Assembly (NCBI GenBank): GCA_007126375.1
Contig: SLBI01000060.1
Span: forward strand, 1 to 42,632
Direction of reading: 5' to 3'
DNA: 42,632 nt
From: Paracoccaceae bacterium
Lineage (GTDB): Bacteria > Pseudomonadota > Alphaproteobacteria > Rhodobacterales > Rhodobacteraceae
Shown here one piece after another: positions 35,382 through 42,632 of this stretch (its first letter is position 1; the number at the start of each line of letters is the position of its first letter). The notes under the pieces are model-generated. The model did no database searches, had not been told where the DNA came from, and saw only the letters and a list, made by a program, of their open reading frames with translations. The position numbers were made by a program, and so were the translations under genes.

Positions 35382-36887
35382 ATGCCACGACATCTCAAGA
35401 CCCTTCCGCTGGCCGCGGCGGCCGCACTTCTGGCCTTCGCCCCGGTCGAGGCGCAGACCCTGCGCGTCGGTACCTGGGATCTGCCTCCCAGCCAGGGCAA
35501 CCCGTTCGGCGGCCGCTCGGTGCCATCGATCTTCGTCTGGGATGCGGTGTTCGACCCGCTGGTGCGGATCGGCGAGGACGGCGCCCCCGTCGGCGTGCTC
35601 GCCACCGCCTGGGAGCCGCTGGAGCCGACCCTCTGGCGCTTTACCCTGCGCGACGGCGTGGCGTTCTCGAACGGCGCCGCCTTCGATGCCGATGCGGTGG
35701 TTGCCACCCTCGAATACCTGATGACCGAGGAGGGGCGCGCCTCTTCCGTCGGCAGCGAATTGCGCAACGTCGTCGGCGTCGAGAAGATCGACGACATGAC
35801 GGTAGACATCGTGACGTCAGGCCCAGACCCCGTGCTGCCGAACAGGCTCGGTCTCGTCTACATCGTCGAGCCGGGCGCCTGGGCCGACCTCGGCCCAGAG
35901 GGCTTCGCTGCCGCCCCGGTGGGCACAGGCGCCTTCGCGGTCGCCTCCTGGGAGGCCGGAGCGGCACGGCTCGAATCTGTGCCCGGATCGTGGCGCGACA
36001 CCGCGCTGGAGGGGATCGAGATCCTCGCCCTGCCGGAACGCCCGGCGCGGCTTCAGGCGCTGATCTCGGGACAGATTGATGCGGGTTTCGGGTTCTCGCC
36101 CGACAACATCGGACAGATGGAGGCGAACGGCCTGACCGTAGAGGCGAGTCCGGCGCCGCAGGTGATGTCGCTGGCGTTTGCCAACACCGCCCATCCCGAC
36201 AGCCCGTTCAACGACGTCCGCGTGCGCCGCGCGGCCAACCTGGCGGTGGACCGCGAACTGATGGCCGAGGTGCTTCTGGCCGGCATCGGCCGTGGCGCCG
36301 GGCAGGCCGGCACGCCGGCGGCCTTCGGGTATGATCCGTCGATTCCGCCCTTTCCCTACGATCCCGACGCGGCGCGCGCCCTGCTCGCCGAGGCCGGATA
36401 TCCCGACGGCTTCAGTGTCACCGCCAATGTCGTCGTCGGCTCCTTCCCGGCCGACAGCGAGATCTACCAGCAGGCGGTCAGCGATCTGGCGCAGGTCGGG
36501 ATCGAGGTAGACCTCCAGCAGATCACCTTTTCCGAATGGTTGCCGAACTTCCTGCGCAACACATGGCCGGGCGAAATGTTCGGCTCGTCCTGGAACGCCG
36601 CACCTTACATGGATTCGATCCGGCCCTTCACCTACATGACCTGCATGAAGCAGCCGGCGCATTTCTGCGACGAGAGCCTGACGCCCTACGTCGAGGCCAC
36701 TTTCGCCGAATTCGACCCGGCCAGGCGCATGGAACTGCTGCACGCGCTGCATGCACAAACCAACGAGGTACTGCCGTCTATCTGGCTGGTCGAGCAGGCG
36801 GATGTGTCCGGTTTCGCACCGCGGGTGCAGGGGTTGCGCTACGTCAACCGCTCGATCTTCTATGATGACGTGACGCTGGCGGACTGA
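35382..36887 (+). CDS. ABC transporter substrate-binding protein, family 5 (dipeptide/nickel type), orphan
   Basis: 501 residues. A signal peptide (LKTLPLAAAAALLAFAPVEAQ) precedes the SBP_bac_5 fold: LRVGTWDLPP, LATAWEPLEPTLWRFTLRDGVAFSNGAAFDADAVV, NDVRVRRAANLAVDRELM, and PYDPDAARALLAEAGYPDGF. Family-5 proteins bind peptides, nickel complexes, opines and some organic solutes. No permease or ATPase gene follows, only terminators and lrp, so it must borrow another transporter or serve as a sensor. The ATG at 35382 begins the signal peptide; AGGGAG lies 11 bases upstream. It shares the strand and likely transcript with the flavoprotein gene. Confidence 0.92.
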   Translation: MPRHLKTLPLAAAAALLAFAPVEAQTLRVGTWDLPPSQGNPFGGRSVPSIFVWDAVFDPLVRIGEDGAPVGVLATAWEPLEPTLWRFTLRDGVAFSNGAAFDADAVVATLEYLMTEEGRASSVGSELRNVVGVEKIDDMTVDIVTSGPDPVLPNRLGLVYIVEPGAWADLGPEGFAAAPVGTGAFAVASWEAGAARLESVPGSWRDTALEGIEILALPERPARLQALISGQIDAGFGFSPDNIGQMEANGLTVEASPAPQVMSLAFANTAHPDSPFNDVRVRRAANLAVDRELMAEVLLAGIGRGAGQAGTPAAFGYDPSIPPFPYDPDAARALLAEAGYPDGFSVTANVVVGSFPADSEIYQQAVSDLAQVGIEVDLQQITFSEWLPNFLRNTWPGEMFGSSWNAAPYMDSIRPFTYMTCMKQPAHFCDESLTPYVEATFAEFDPARRMELLHALHAQTNEVLPSIWLVEQADVSGFAPRVQGLRYVNRSIFYDDVTLAD

Positions 36888-36898
36888 TCCCGGCGCAA

Positions 36899-36933
36899 CG
36901 CGCCCCCGGCCCGGTCCGCCGGTTGGGGGCGCG
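36899..36933 (+). terminator. GC-rich hairpin after the binding-protein gene
   Basis: CGCGCCCCC and GGGGGCGCG make a 9-bp perfect stem; the 17-nt centre contains a further CCGG-tccg-CCGG mini-hairpin. It starts 11 bp after the stop codon. Without a T-run, termination strength is uncertain. Confidence 0.6.
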
Positions 36934-36956
36934 AATCGACCGTCGCGCAGGCTGTG

Positions 36957-36989
36957 CCCCGATTGTCGGCGAAGCAGCGACAATCGGGG
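36957..36989. repeat. 11-bp perfect inverted repeat downstream of the binding-protein gene
   Basis: CCCCGATTGTC (36957-36967) and GACAATCGGGG (36979-36989) flank an 11-nt centre. It lies 23 bp past the first hairpin. It could be a second terminator or a protein-binding site. The rest of the 350-bp gap to lrp (36990-37238) shows no supported gene. Confidence 0.6.
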
Positions 36990-37238
36990 ACGTATTCTGT
37001 GGACCTGCGCCCGCGCGTGACCTTTCGCGGCGCAAAGGCGGAAAGACTTTGACCGAACCGTGGCAATCGGGCCAGAAAGGTGCCGCAAGCGTTGATGGAG
37101 CACGGGTCGGGTGCGCGACCCCGGGGCCGGATCGCAGGCGTGTCGCTCGGGAGGGCGGCTCCGAAGTGCGGTTCCCTCACCCGCGCTGCATCGACAGGAT
37201 GCCGGAGCCGCCTGTGCCCCTCCTCCTGCTTGCCCTGT

Positions 37239-37739
37239 TCAGGGCTGCTGCGCCATCCGTTCCTCCAGCACGTCGAAGGGTACGCCGGGCGCCTGCTTTG
37301 CGCCGCGGATCACCAGCGATGTCTTCACGCTCGCGACATTCTCGGCCGCCGTCAGATCCTCGGTGAGAAAGCGCTGGAAGCTCGAGAGATCCGGGGCGAC
37401 GCATTTCAGGATGAAGTCGATCTCGCCGTTGAGCATGTGGCACTCGCGCACGAGCGGCCAGGCGCGGCAGCGGTTCTCGAAAGCGACCAGATCCGCCTCG
37501 GCCTGGCTGTGCAGCCCGACCATGGCAAAGACCTTGACCTCGAAACCCAGTTTGCGCGGATCGACATCGGCATGATAGCCGCGAATGAAGCCCTGCTCCT
37601 CCAGCGTGCGGACCCGGCGCAGGCAGGGCGGCGCCGAAATGCCGACCCGGCGGGCCAGTTCGACGTTGGTCATTCGCCCGTCGGCCTGAAGTTCCGCCAG
37701 AATGTGACGGTCGATGGGATCGAGGCGCGCGCCCGGCAT
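37239..37739 (-). CDS. Lrp/AsnC family transcriptional regulator
   Basis: 166 residues. The N-terminal HTH (LDPIDRHILAELQADGRMT, NVELARRVGISAPPCLRRVRTL) is followed by the RAM ligand domain (FEVKVFAMVGLHSQAEADLVAFE ... GEIDFILKCVAPDLSSFQRFL). It senses amino acids and works as an octamer-type regulator. It is divergent from trxB with 275 bp between. An inverted pair of TTGCGCA half-sites lies in the shared region. Confidence 0.95.
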   Translation of the reverse strand: MPGARLDPIDRHILAELQADGRMTNVELARRVGISAPPCLRRVRTLEEQGFIRGYHADVDPRKLGFEVKVFAMVGLHSQAEADLVAFENRCRAWPLVRECHMLNGEIDFILKCVAPDLSSFQRFLTEDLTAAENVASVKTSLVIRGAKQAPGVPFDVLEERMAQQP

Positions 37740-37821
37740 GTCTGCTGTTCTCCGTCAGCCCCCGGGGCGCGATGCGGCTCCGGGCAGGAAATCGATGAGA
37801 CTGTATGCCGTGACCTGATCC

Positions 37822-37848
37822 TGCGCAACATTGTTTCGCCTTTGCGCA
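37822..37848. promoter_or_regulatory. Inverted TGCGCAA/TTGCGCA pair between lrp and trxB
   Basis: TGCGCAA (37822-37828) and TTGCGCA (37842-37848) are inverted, centres 20 bp apart (two helical turns), placed 83 bp upstream of lrp and 166 bp upstream of trxB. Spacing suits an Lrp-type protein. The 7-mer also occurs by chance elsewhere, so the paired spacing is the evidence. Confidence 0.45.
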
Positions 37849-37960
37849 ATGAATCGGTAGCCATCTGCCGGGTTCCTGCGCAGCGTTGCGGCATGGCGGG
37901 GTTGCGCGGCGCGCGAGCGCGGTGCATGCCCGAGTTGTCTGCGCAGGCCGCGCGGGTTGA

Positions 37961-38980
<1,020 letters not shown>

Positions 38981-39008
38981 GGTCGGGCCCCGACGGCGCC
39001 GCCCGGCC

Positions 39009-39028
39009 CCTGCCGCGCAGGCGGCAGG
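39009..39028 (+). terminator. Stem-loop after trxB
   Basis: CCTGCCGC-GCAG-GCGGCAGG, an 8-bp perfect stem with a 4-nt loop, 28 bp downstream of trxB. No T-run. Confidence 0.45.
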
Positions 39029-39054
39029 CGGGGCGGAGAGGGAGCGTGGCCCCA

Positions 39055-39324
39055 GTGGGGCCGCGCAAGCCCCCGAAACGCGCGCCCCGTCCAGTTGCCG
39101 AGCGTGCCGCGGTCGAGGTGGAGCCCGTGCCGCTGCGCGACATCCGCCACCGAGGCTGCGGTCACCAGGCTCTCCGCCGGGATCCGGGCCCGCTCCGCCT
39201 TCATGCGCCGCCGGCGCCCGGTCGGCCCCTCGATCACCCCCAGCCGCGAACCGCCAGCGCCCGTCGAGCCGTCCGGATGGACGCCCACTTTGCCGTCTCC
39301 GTCCGAAGCCCAAACCTCCGCCAC
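39055..39324 (-). mobile_element. IS66-family transposase remnant (fused TnpA- and TnpC-like pieces)
   Basis: On the minus strand an open frame of about 90 codons carries GVIEGPTGRRRRMKAERARI, AESL and SVADVAQRHGL (39124-39237), the typical N-terminal HTH of IS66 TnpA. It runs directly into LDRGTLGNWTGRAF (about 39076-39120), a motif from the middle of the large IS66 transposase TnpC. The tnpB gene and most of tnpC are missing, so this is a decayed, internally deleted copy. Homology fades before the trxB stop. Confidence 0.7.
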
Positions 39325-39914
39325 TCATGCGCGCGGAGAATGGACCCGTCAGATCAACCGCGGCAGGAGGGGGTCGGCGCAGCGCTCACGATGCACCCAA
39401 GCGCCGACATTCGAAACAGTTCGGAGGCCTGTCGGCCGGTTGGCGGGCCTTTCGGGGCAAGCGCCACCACGGACGGCTGACCGTGGTCGGGCTGCGCGGT
39501 GGACGACACACGGATCGGCGTCATGGTTCGCAGGGTCCTTTTCCTCGACAGCGCTGTCGCTGTTGGCCGGCGCAGGAGACCCGGTTCCGGCCCGGAGCTG
39601 AGCGTCTGCGGACCCGTGTCGCAGGGTGCGCACTACCCGCTTGCGGCGGCGATGCGGACGGAGGCGACGGGCGCCGATACCGGCCGATCCGGGTTGCGTG
39701 GCTTCGATGGCCGTGCGGATCGGCTTCGCATCGGAATAGTCGGGCCGCACGGCGATGCTTCTGGCCGGACGCCGCTCAACAGCACACTGGCCAGGATGCA
39801 GCGTCGCCCGAACGTCACCTCCACCTGTTCGACGACATGCTCGCCTTCGACCGCCAAAGCCCTGCGACGGGTGCGGAGCATGCCGCACCCGTCCGCCGTC
39901 GGTCCGCCGGGCAG
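39325..39914. other. Gene-free stretch between IS66 remnant and ilvE
   Basis: Nearly 600 bases with several open frames on both strands (for example 39633-39881 minus and 39499-39939 plus), none with a recognisable product or a good ribosome-binding site. Composition and position next to the IS66 remnant suggest decayed mobile DNA. No terminal inverted repeats were identified. Confidence 0.45.
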
Positions 39915-40784
39915 TCAGGCGCGCACGAGCCGGTCGTAGTCTTCGGCGATCTGGCGGGCGAGCGAACCGACTTCGAAATTGTAGTCGCCGATCTGGCCCA
40001 CGGGGGTGACCTCGGCGGCGGTGCCGGTGAGCCAGCACTGCTCGAAGCCCTCCAGTTCGGAGGGTTCGATGTGGCGCTCATGCACCTTTATCTGCCGGTC
40101 ATGCAGCAGCCCGATCACCGACTGCCGGGTGATGCCGTCGAGAAAGCAGTCGGGTTTCGGGGTGTGCACCTCGCCGTTTCGCACGAAGAAGATGTTGGCG
40201 CCGGTCGCCTCGGCGACATAACCGCGATAGTCGAACATCATCGCGTCGGAACATCCCTTCGCCTCGGCGCTGTGCTTGGCCATGGTGCAGATCATGTAGA
40301 GGCCGGCAGCCTTGGCCCGGAAGGGTGCGGTGTCGGGCGCCGGGCGGCGCCACTTTGCGATGTCGAGCCGGGCGCCACGGGTTCGGGCGTCGCCGTAATA
40401 GGCGCCCCATTCCCAGGCCGCGATCGCCATGCGCACCGGATTGCGCGCCGCCGCGACACCCATGTCGGGGCCCGACCCCCGCCAGGCGACGGCGCGGACA
40501 TAGGCATCTGTCAGCCCGTTCGCGGCCAGGACCTCGGCCTTGGCGGCCTCGATCTGGTCGACCGTCCAGGGGATCTCGAAATCGATCATCTCGGCCGACC
40601 GGCGCAGCCGTTCGGAATGGGCGCGGCTCTTGAAGATCCGGCCGCCATAGGCACGCTCGCCCTCGAACACCGACGAGGCGTAGTGCATCGCATGGGTCAG
40701 GATATGCACATTGGCCTCGCGCCACGACACCATACGCCCATCCATCCAGATCTGCCCGTCGCGGTCGTCATAGGCTCCGGTCAT
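39915..40784 (-). CDS. ilvE: Branched-chain amino acid aminotransferase
   Basis: 289 residues of fold-type IV PLP transaminase. VHILTHAMHYASSVFEGERAY near residue 26, PLP lysine in FRAKAAG (Lys158), GYVAEATGANIFFV, and DGITRQSVIGLL. It performs the final step of Leu, Ile and Val synthesis. GGGAGGG lies seven bases before the ATG. Divergent from petP; its candidate -35 (TTGACA on the minus strand, 40885-40890) lies in an inverted repeat shared with the petP promoter. Confidence 0.95.
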   Translation of the reverse strand: MTGAYDDRDGQIWMDGRMVSWREANVHILTHAMHYASSVFEGERAYGGRIFKSRAHSERLRRSAEMIDFEIPWTVDQIEAAKAEVLAANGLTDAYVRAVAWRGSGPDMGVAAARNPVRMAIAAWEWGAYYGDARTRGARLDIAKWRRPAPDTAPFRAKAAGLYMICTMAKHSAEAKGCSDAMMFDYRGYVAEATGANIFFVRNGEVHTPKPDCFLDGITRQSVIGLLHDRQIKVHERHIEPSELEGFEQCWLTGTAAEVTPVGQIGDYNFEVGSLARQIAEDYDRLVRA

Positions 40785-40878
40785 GTCATCCCTCCCAGAA
40801 TTCGCGAAGTTGCGCAGATCATGGCCGAAGCGAACACAATATTGCGCATTGGCGGGGTGACTCGCTAACAGTCGCCCC

Positions 40879-40907
40879 TTGGAATGTCAACAAGACTGAC
40901 ATAAATT
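40879..40907 (+). promoter_or_regulatory. Candidate leaderless petP promoter with inverted-repeat operator
   Basis: TTGGAA (40879-40884), 17-bp spacer, TAAATT (40902-40907). The start point predicted seven bases later is the A of the petP ATG, and no Shine-Dalgarno is present. The spacer contains ATGTCA-N7-TGACAT (40884-40902). The same repeat overlaps the minus-strand TTGACA (40885-40890), 17 bp from TAGCGA (40862-40867), a candidate ilvE promoter. Confidence 0.55.
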
Positions 40908-40913
40908 GACGCC

Positions 40914-41450
40914 ATGCGGGGACCACAACAGCAGATGGGCGAAGGCGGGGCGCAGCCTCCGGCAGCGGGTGGCGAGGCCCTGCTCTTCCTGACCGACGAG
41001 CAACTGAGAAAGGGCATCGAGGCGATGTTTTTCGCCTATCGCGGCTTCACCGCCGATCCCGACCGAATCCTCGCCGAGAAGAACTATGGCCGGGCGCATC
41101 ACCGGGCGCTGCATTTCATCAACCGCATGCCGGGCACGACGGTGACCAACCTTCTGGCCATCCTCGGCGTCACCAAGCAGTCGCTGAACCGGGTGCTGCG
41201 CACGCTGGTCGCGGACGGGCTGGTGGACAGCCGGGTGGGCCGCAGCGACCGGCGCGAGCGCAACCTGCATCTGACCGAGGCCGGCCGGGCGCTGGAGCGG
41301 CAACTGTCCGAGGCGCAGCGGGCGCGGATGCGCGCGGCCTATCGCGCCGCCGGGGCCGAGGCGGTGGCGGGCTTCCGGCAGGTTCTCGAGGCGATGATGG
41401 ACGAGGACATCCGCCGCCAGTATCTTGCGCTGCGCGAGACCCGTGGCTGA
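40914..41450 (+). CDS. petP: MarR-family regulator, PetP-like
   Basis: 178 residues. A winged-helix MarR domain covers AEKNYGRAHHRALHFINRMPG, TVTNLLAILGVTKQSLNRVLRTLVADGLV and the wing RVGRSDRRERNLHLTEAG. In Rhodobacter capsulatus the MarR-type petP lies directly upstream of the response regulator petR, and the same order is seen here, so the name is by neighbourhood and type. No ribosome-binding site precedes the ATG. It is divergent from ilvE; petR follows after 53 bp. Confidence 0.85.
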   Translation: MRGPQQQMGEGGAQPPAAGGEALLFLTDEQLRKGIEAMFFAYRGFTADPDRILAEKNYGRAHHRALHFINRMPGTTVTNLLAILGVTKQSLNRVLRTLVADGLVDSRVGRSDRRERNLHLTEAGRALERQLSEAQRARMRAAYRAAGAEAVAGFRQVLEAMMDEDIRRQYLALRETRG

Positions 41451-41503
41451 CCGCCGCGGCGACCACGACAAGGCCCGCAAAGGGTCCGGGGGACAGGCAG
41501 GAC

Positions 41504-42208
41504 ATGACGGCGGACACCGCGGCGCATATCCTCATCGTCGATGACGACGCACGGATCCGCACGCTATTGCAGCGCTTTCTGCAGGCCCGCGGCTTCTGGG
41601 TCAGCGCGGCGCGGGACGCCGGCCATGCGCGGCGGCTTCTGGCAGGTCTGGATTTCGATCTGATCGTGCTGGACGTGATGATGCCGGGCGAGGACGGGCT
41701 GACCCTGACGCGGGCGCTGCGGGCCACGCGGGAGGTGCCGATCCTTCTGCTGACCGCACGCGGCGAGACCGACGCGCGCATCGCCGGGCTCGAAGCCGGT
41801 GCCGACGACTACCTGCCCAAGCCCTTCGACCCGAAGGAGCTGCTGCTCCGCATCAACGCCATCCTTCGCCGTGTGCCGCAGGAGGTGGTGCTGCCCAAAC
41901 TGATGCATCTGGGCCCGGTGCGCTACGATCTGGAGCGCGGCGAATTGTGGCGTGGCCCCGAGCCGGTGCGGCTGACGATCACCGAGGCAGCACTGTTGCG
42001 CATCTTCGCAGCACGGCCGGGGGAACCACTGACCCGGGCGCAGCTGATGGAGGATCTGGGCGCGAACCGCGGCGTCGCCGAGCCGATGCAGGAGCGCGCG
42101 GTTGACGTGCAGATCACCCGGCTGCGGCGCAAGCTGGAGGACGACCCGCGCCAGCCGCGGTATCTGCAGACGGTGCGCGGCGAGGGCTACATGCTGGTGC
42201 CCGACTGA
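41504..42208 (+). CDS. petR: OmpR/PhoB-type response regulator, PetR-like
   Basis: 234 residues. Receiver domain: ILIVDDDARIR, phospho-acceptor Asp57 in IVLDVMMPGEDG, Lys106 in YLPKPFDPKEL. The C-terminal winged helix ends DVQITRLRRKLEDDPRQPRYLQTVRGEGYMLV. PetR is needed for photosynthetic and respiratory growth in R. capsulatus; the petABC operon that follows it there is not present in this window, where an IS66 remnant follows instead. No histidine kinase is adjacent. Confidence 0.92.
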   Translation: MTADTAAHILIVDDDARIRTLLQRFLQARGFWVSAARDAGHARRLLAGLDFDLIVLDVMMPGEDGLTLTRALRATREVPILLLTARGETDARIAGLEAGADDYLPKPFDPKELLLRINAILRRVPQEVVLPKLMHLGPVRYDLERGELWRGPEPVRLTITEAALLRIFAARPGEPLTRAQLMEDLGANRGVAEPMQERAVDVQITRLRRKLEDDPRQPRYLQTVRGEGYMLVPD

Positions 42209-42275
42209 GGCCTGCAGCGCCTTGAGGAAGGGGAACGCCGGAGACTGGCGCCTCCGGGGTATAGAGCCCCCTCAA

Positions 42276-42632
42276 CGCCACCTGATGCCGGTGATCGAGC
42301 ACATGCGCGCGCATCGGCGTGGTGCCGACCTTATCTGCGTCGACGAGACCCGCGCGCCGGTGCTGGACCCGGGCCGCAAGGCCATCAGGAGCGGCTACTT
42401 CCGGGCTGTCGTCGCTGACGGTGGGCCATCGTGTCGCCATGCGTTCGAGACCGATGGCGAACCCGATCCGGGTGCTGGACCGCTCCCTGCGCGACCGGGG
42501 CCTCGGCAAGGGCGTGAAGAAGGGCCGGGTCTGGGCCTATGTCCGCGACCAGCGACCATGGGCGGGAGCCGCGCCGCCCGACGCGGCTCCCGCTTCGCCC
42601 CGGACTGGAAGGAAGAACACGTCCGCAAGCAC
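42276..42632 (+). mobile_element. Chimeric IS66 TnpC remnant (runs off right edge)
   Basis: Frame one reads MPVIEHMRAHRRGADLICVDE then TRAPVLDPGRKAIRSGYFRA, the DET-containing core of IS66 TnpC, and breaks at about 42420. From 42472 a different frame repeats the same region as VLDRSLRDRGLGKGVKKGRV then WAYVRDQRPWAGAAPPDA. The original frame returns at about 42591 with RFAPDWKEEHVRKH. Because the same conserved region appears twice, two IS66 copies were joined. Frameshifts make it non-functional. Orientation is opposite to the 39-kb remnant. Confidence 0.7.

Noticed and set aside
39499..39939. 146-codon plus-strand ORF beside the IS66 remnant
   Set aside because: No recognisable product and it overlaps the end of ilvE antisense; kept only as undefined DNA.
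42222..42275. Nested inverted repeats (TTGAGG/CCTCAA and CCGGAG/CTCCGG) after petR as a terminator
   Set aside because: Stems are short, mismatched and lack a T-run, and the IS66 join is immediately adjacent.

Overview
The window comes from a GC-rich alphaproteobacterium, most likely a member of the Rhodobacteraceae/Paracoccaceae. Supporting signs are the DUF1285-MoxR-DUF58-DUF4159 block, the UbiK and Lgt-MidA-PgeF neighbourhood, TRAP transporters, and an ilvE-MarR-OmpR block that matches the petP/petR arrangement known from Rhodobacter capsulatus. There is no CRISPR array, no rRNA and no intact mobile element. One tRNA, tRNA-Val(GAC), is present.

Layout. (1) 1-8.9 kb: the 3' end of a secreted repeat protein (PPC-like repeats), then divergent DUF1285 and a tightly coupled four-gene MoxR/BatA-type envelope operon. 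(2) 9.1-25.6 kb: housekeeping genes. These are rpmJ, tRNA-Val, comF, a methyltransferase, hemH, a small secreted hydrophobic protein, a CAP lipoprotein, an L,D-transpeptidase lipoprotein, pterin dehydratase, a GNAT-like protein, GDPD-RidA, mlaA-mlaC, an AbrB-type membrane protein, ubiK, the overlapping operon lgt-midA-pgeF, and a FecR-domain gene. The partner of the FecR gene, a TPR/beta-barrel gene, is broken by an in-frame TAG. (3) 25.9-36.9 kb: an accessory catabolic island. It holds a TRAP transporter (dctP-Q-M), a GntR/UTRA regulator, an Asp/Glu-racemase/arylmalonate-decarboxylase-family enzyme with only one of the two family cysteines, a group-A flavin hydroxylase, an aldehyde dehydrogenase, a fumarate-reductase-type flavoprotein and an orphan family-5 solute-binding protein. 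(4) 37.2-42.2 kb: Lrp and trxB (divergent), an IS66 remnant, ilvE divergent from petP-petR, and a second, chimeric IS66 remnant running off the right edge.

The most interesting part is the catabolic island. Two 18-bp sites of the form TRTCC-N8-GGACA lie in the promoter regions of its divergent hydroxylase/aldehyde dehydrogenase pair and of its flavoprotein reductase. A weaker version overlaps a candidate dctP promoter. This suggests a single regulon, probably run by the local GntR protein, that links uptake to oxidation of an unidentified (possibly aromatic or dicarboxylic) acid. No ring-cleavage enzyme is present, so the pathway cannot be assigned to a described route from the sequence alone.

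Regulatory structure is visible elsewhere too: a perfect GC-rich stem-loop between dctP and dctQ, a candidate leaderless petP promoter whose spacer is an inverted repeat shared with the ilvE -35 box, TTGCGCA half-sites near lrp/trxB and ilvE, and paired strong inverted repeats after the orphan binding protein.
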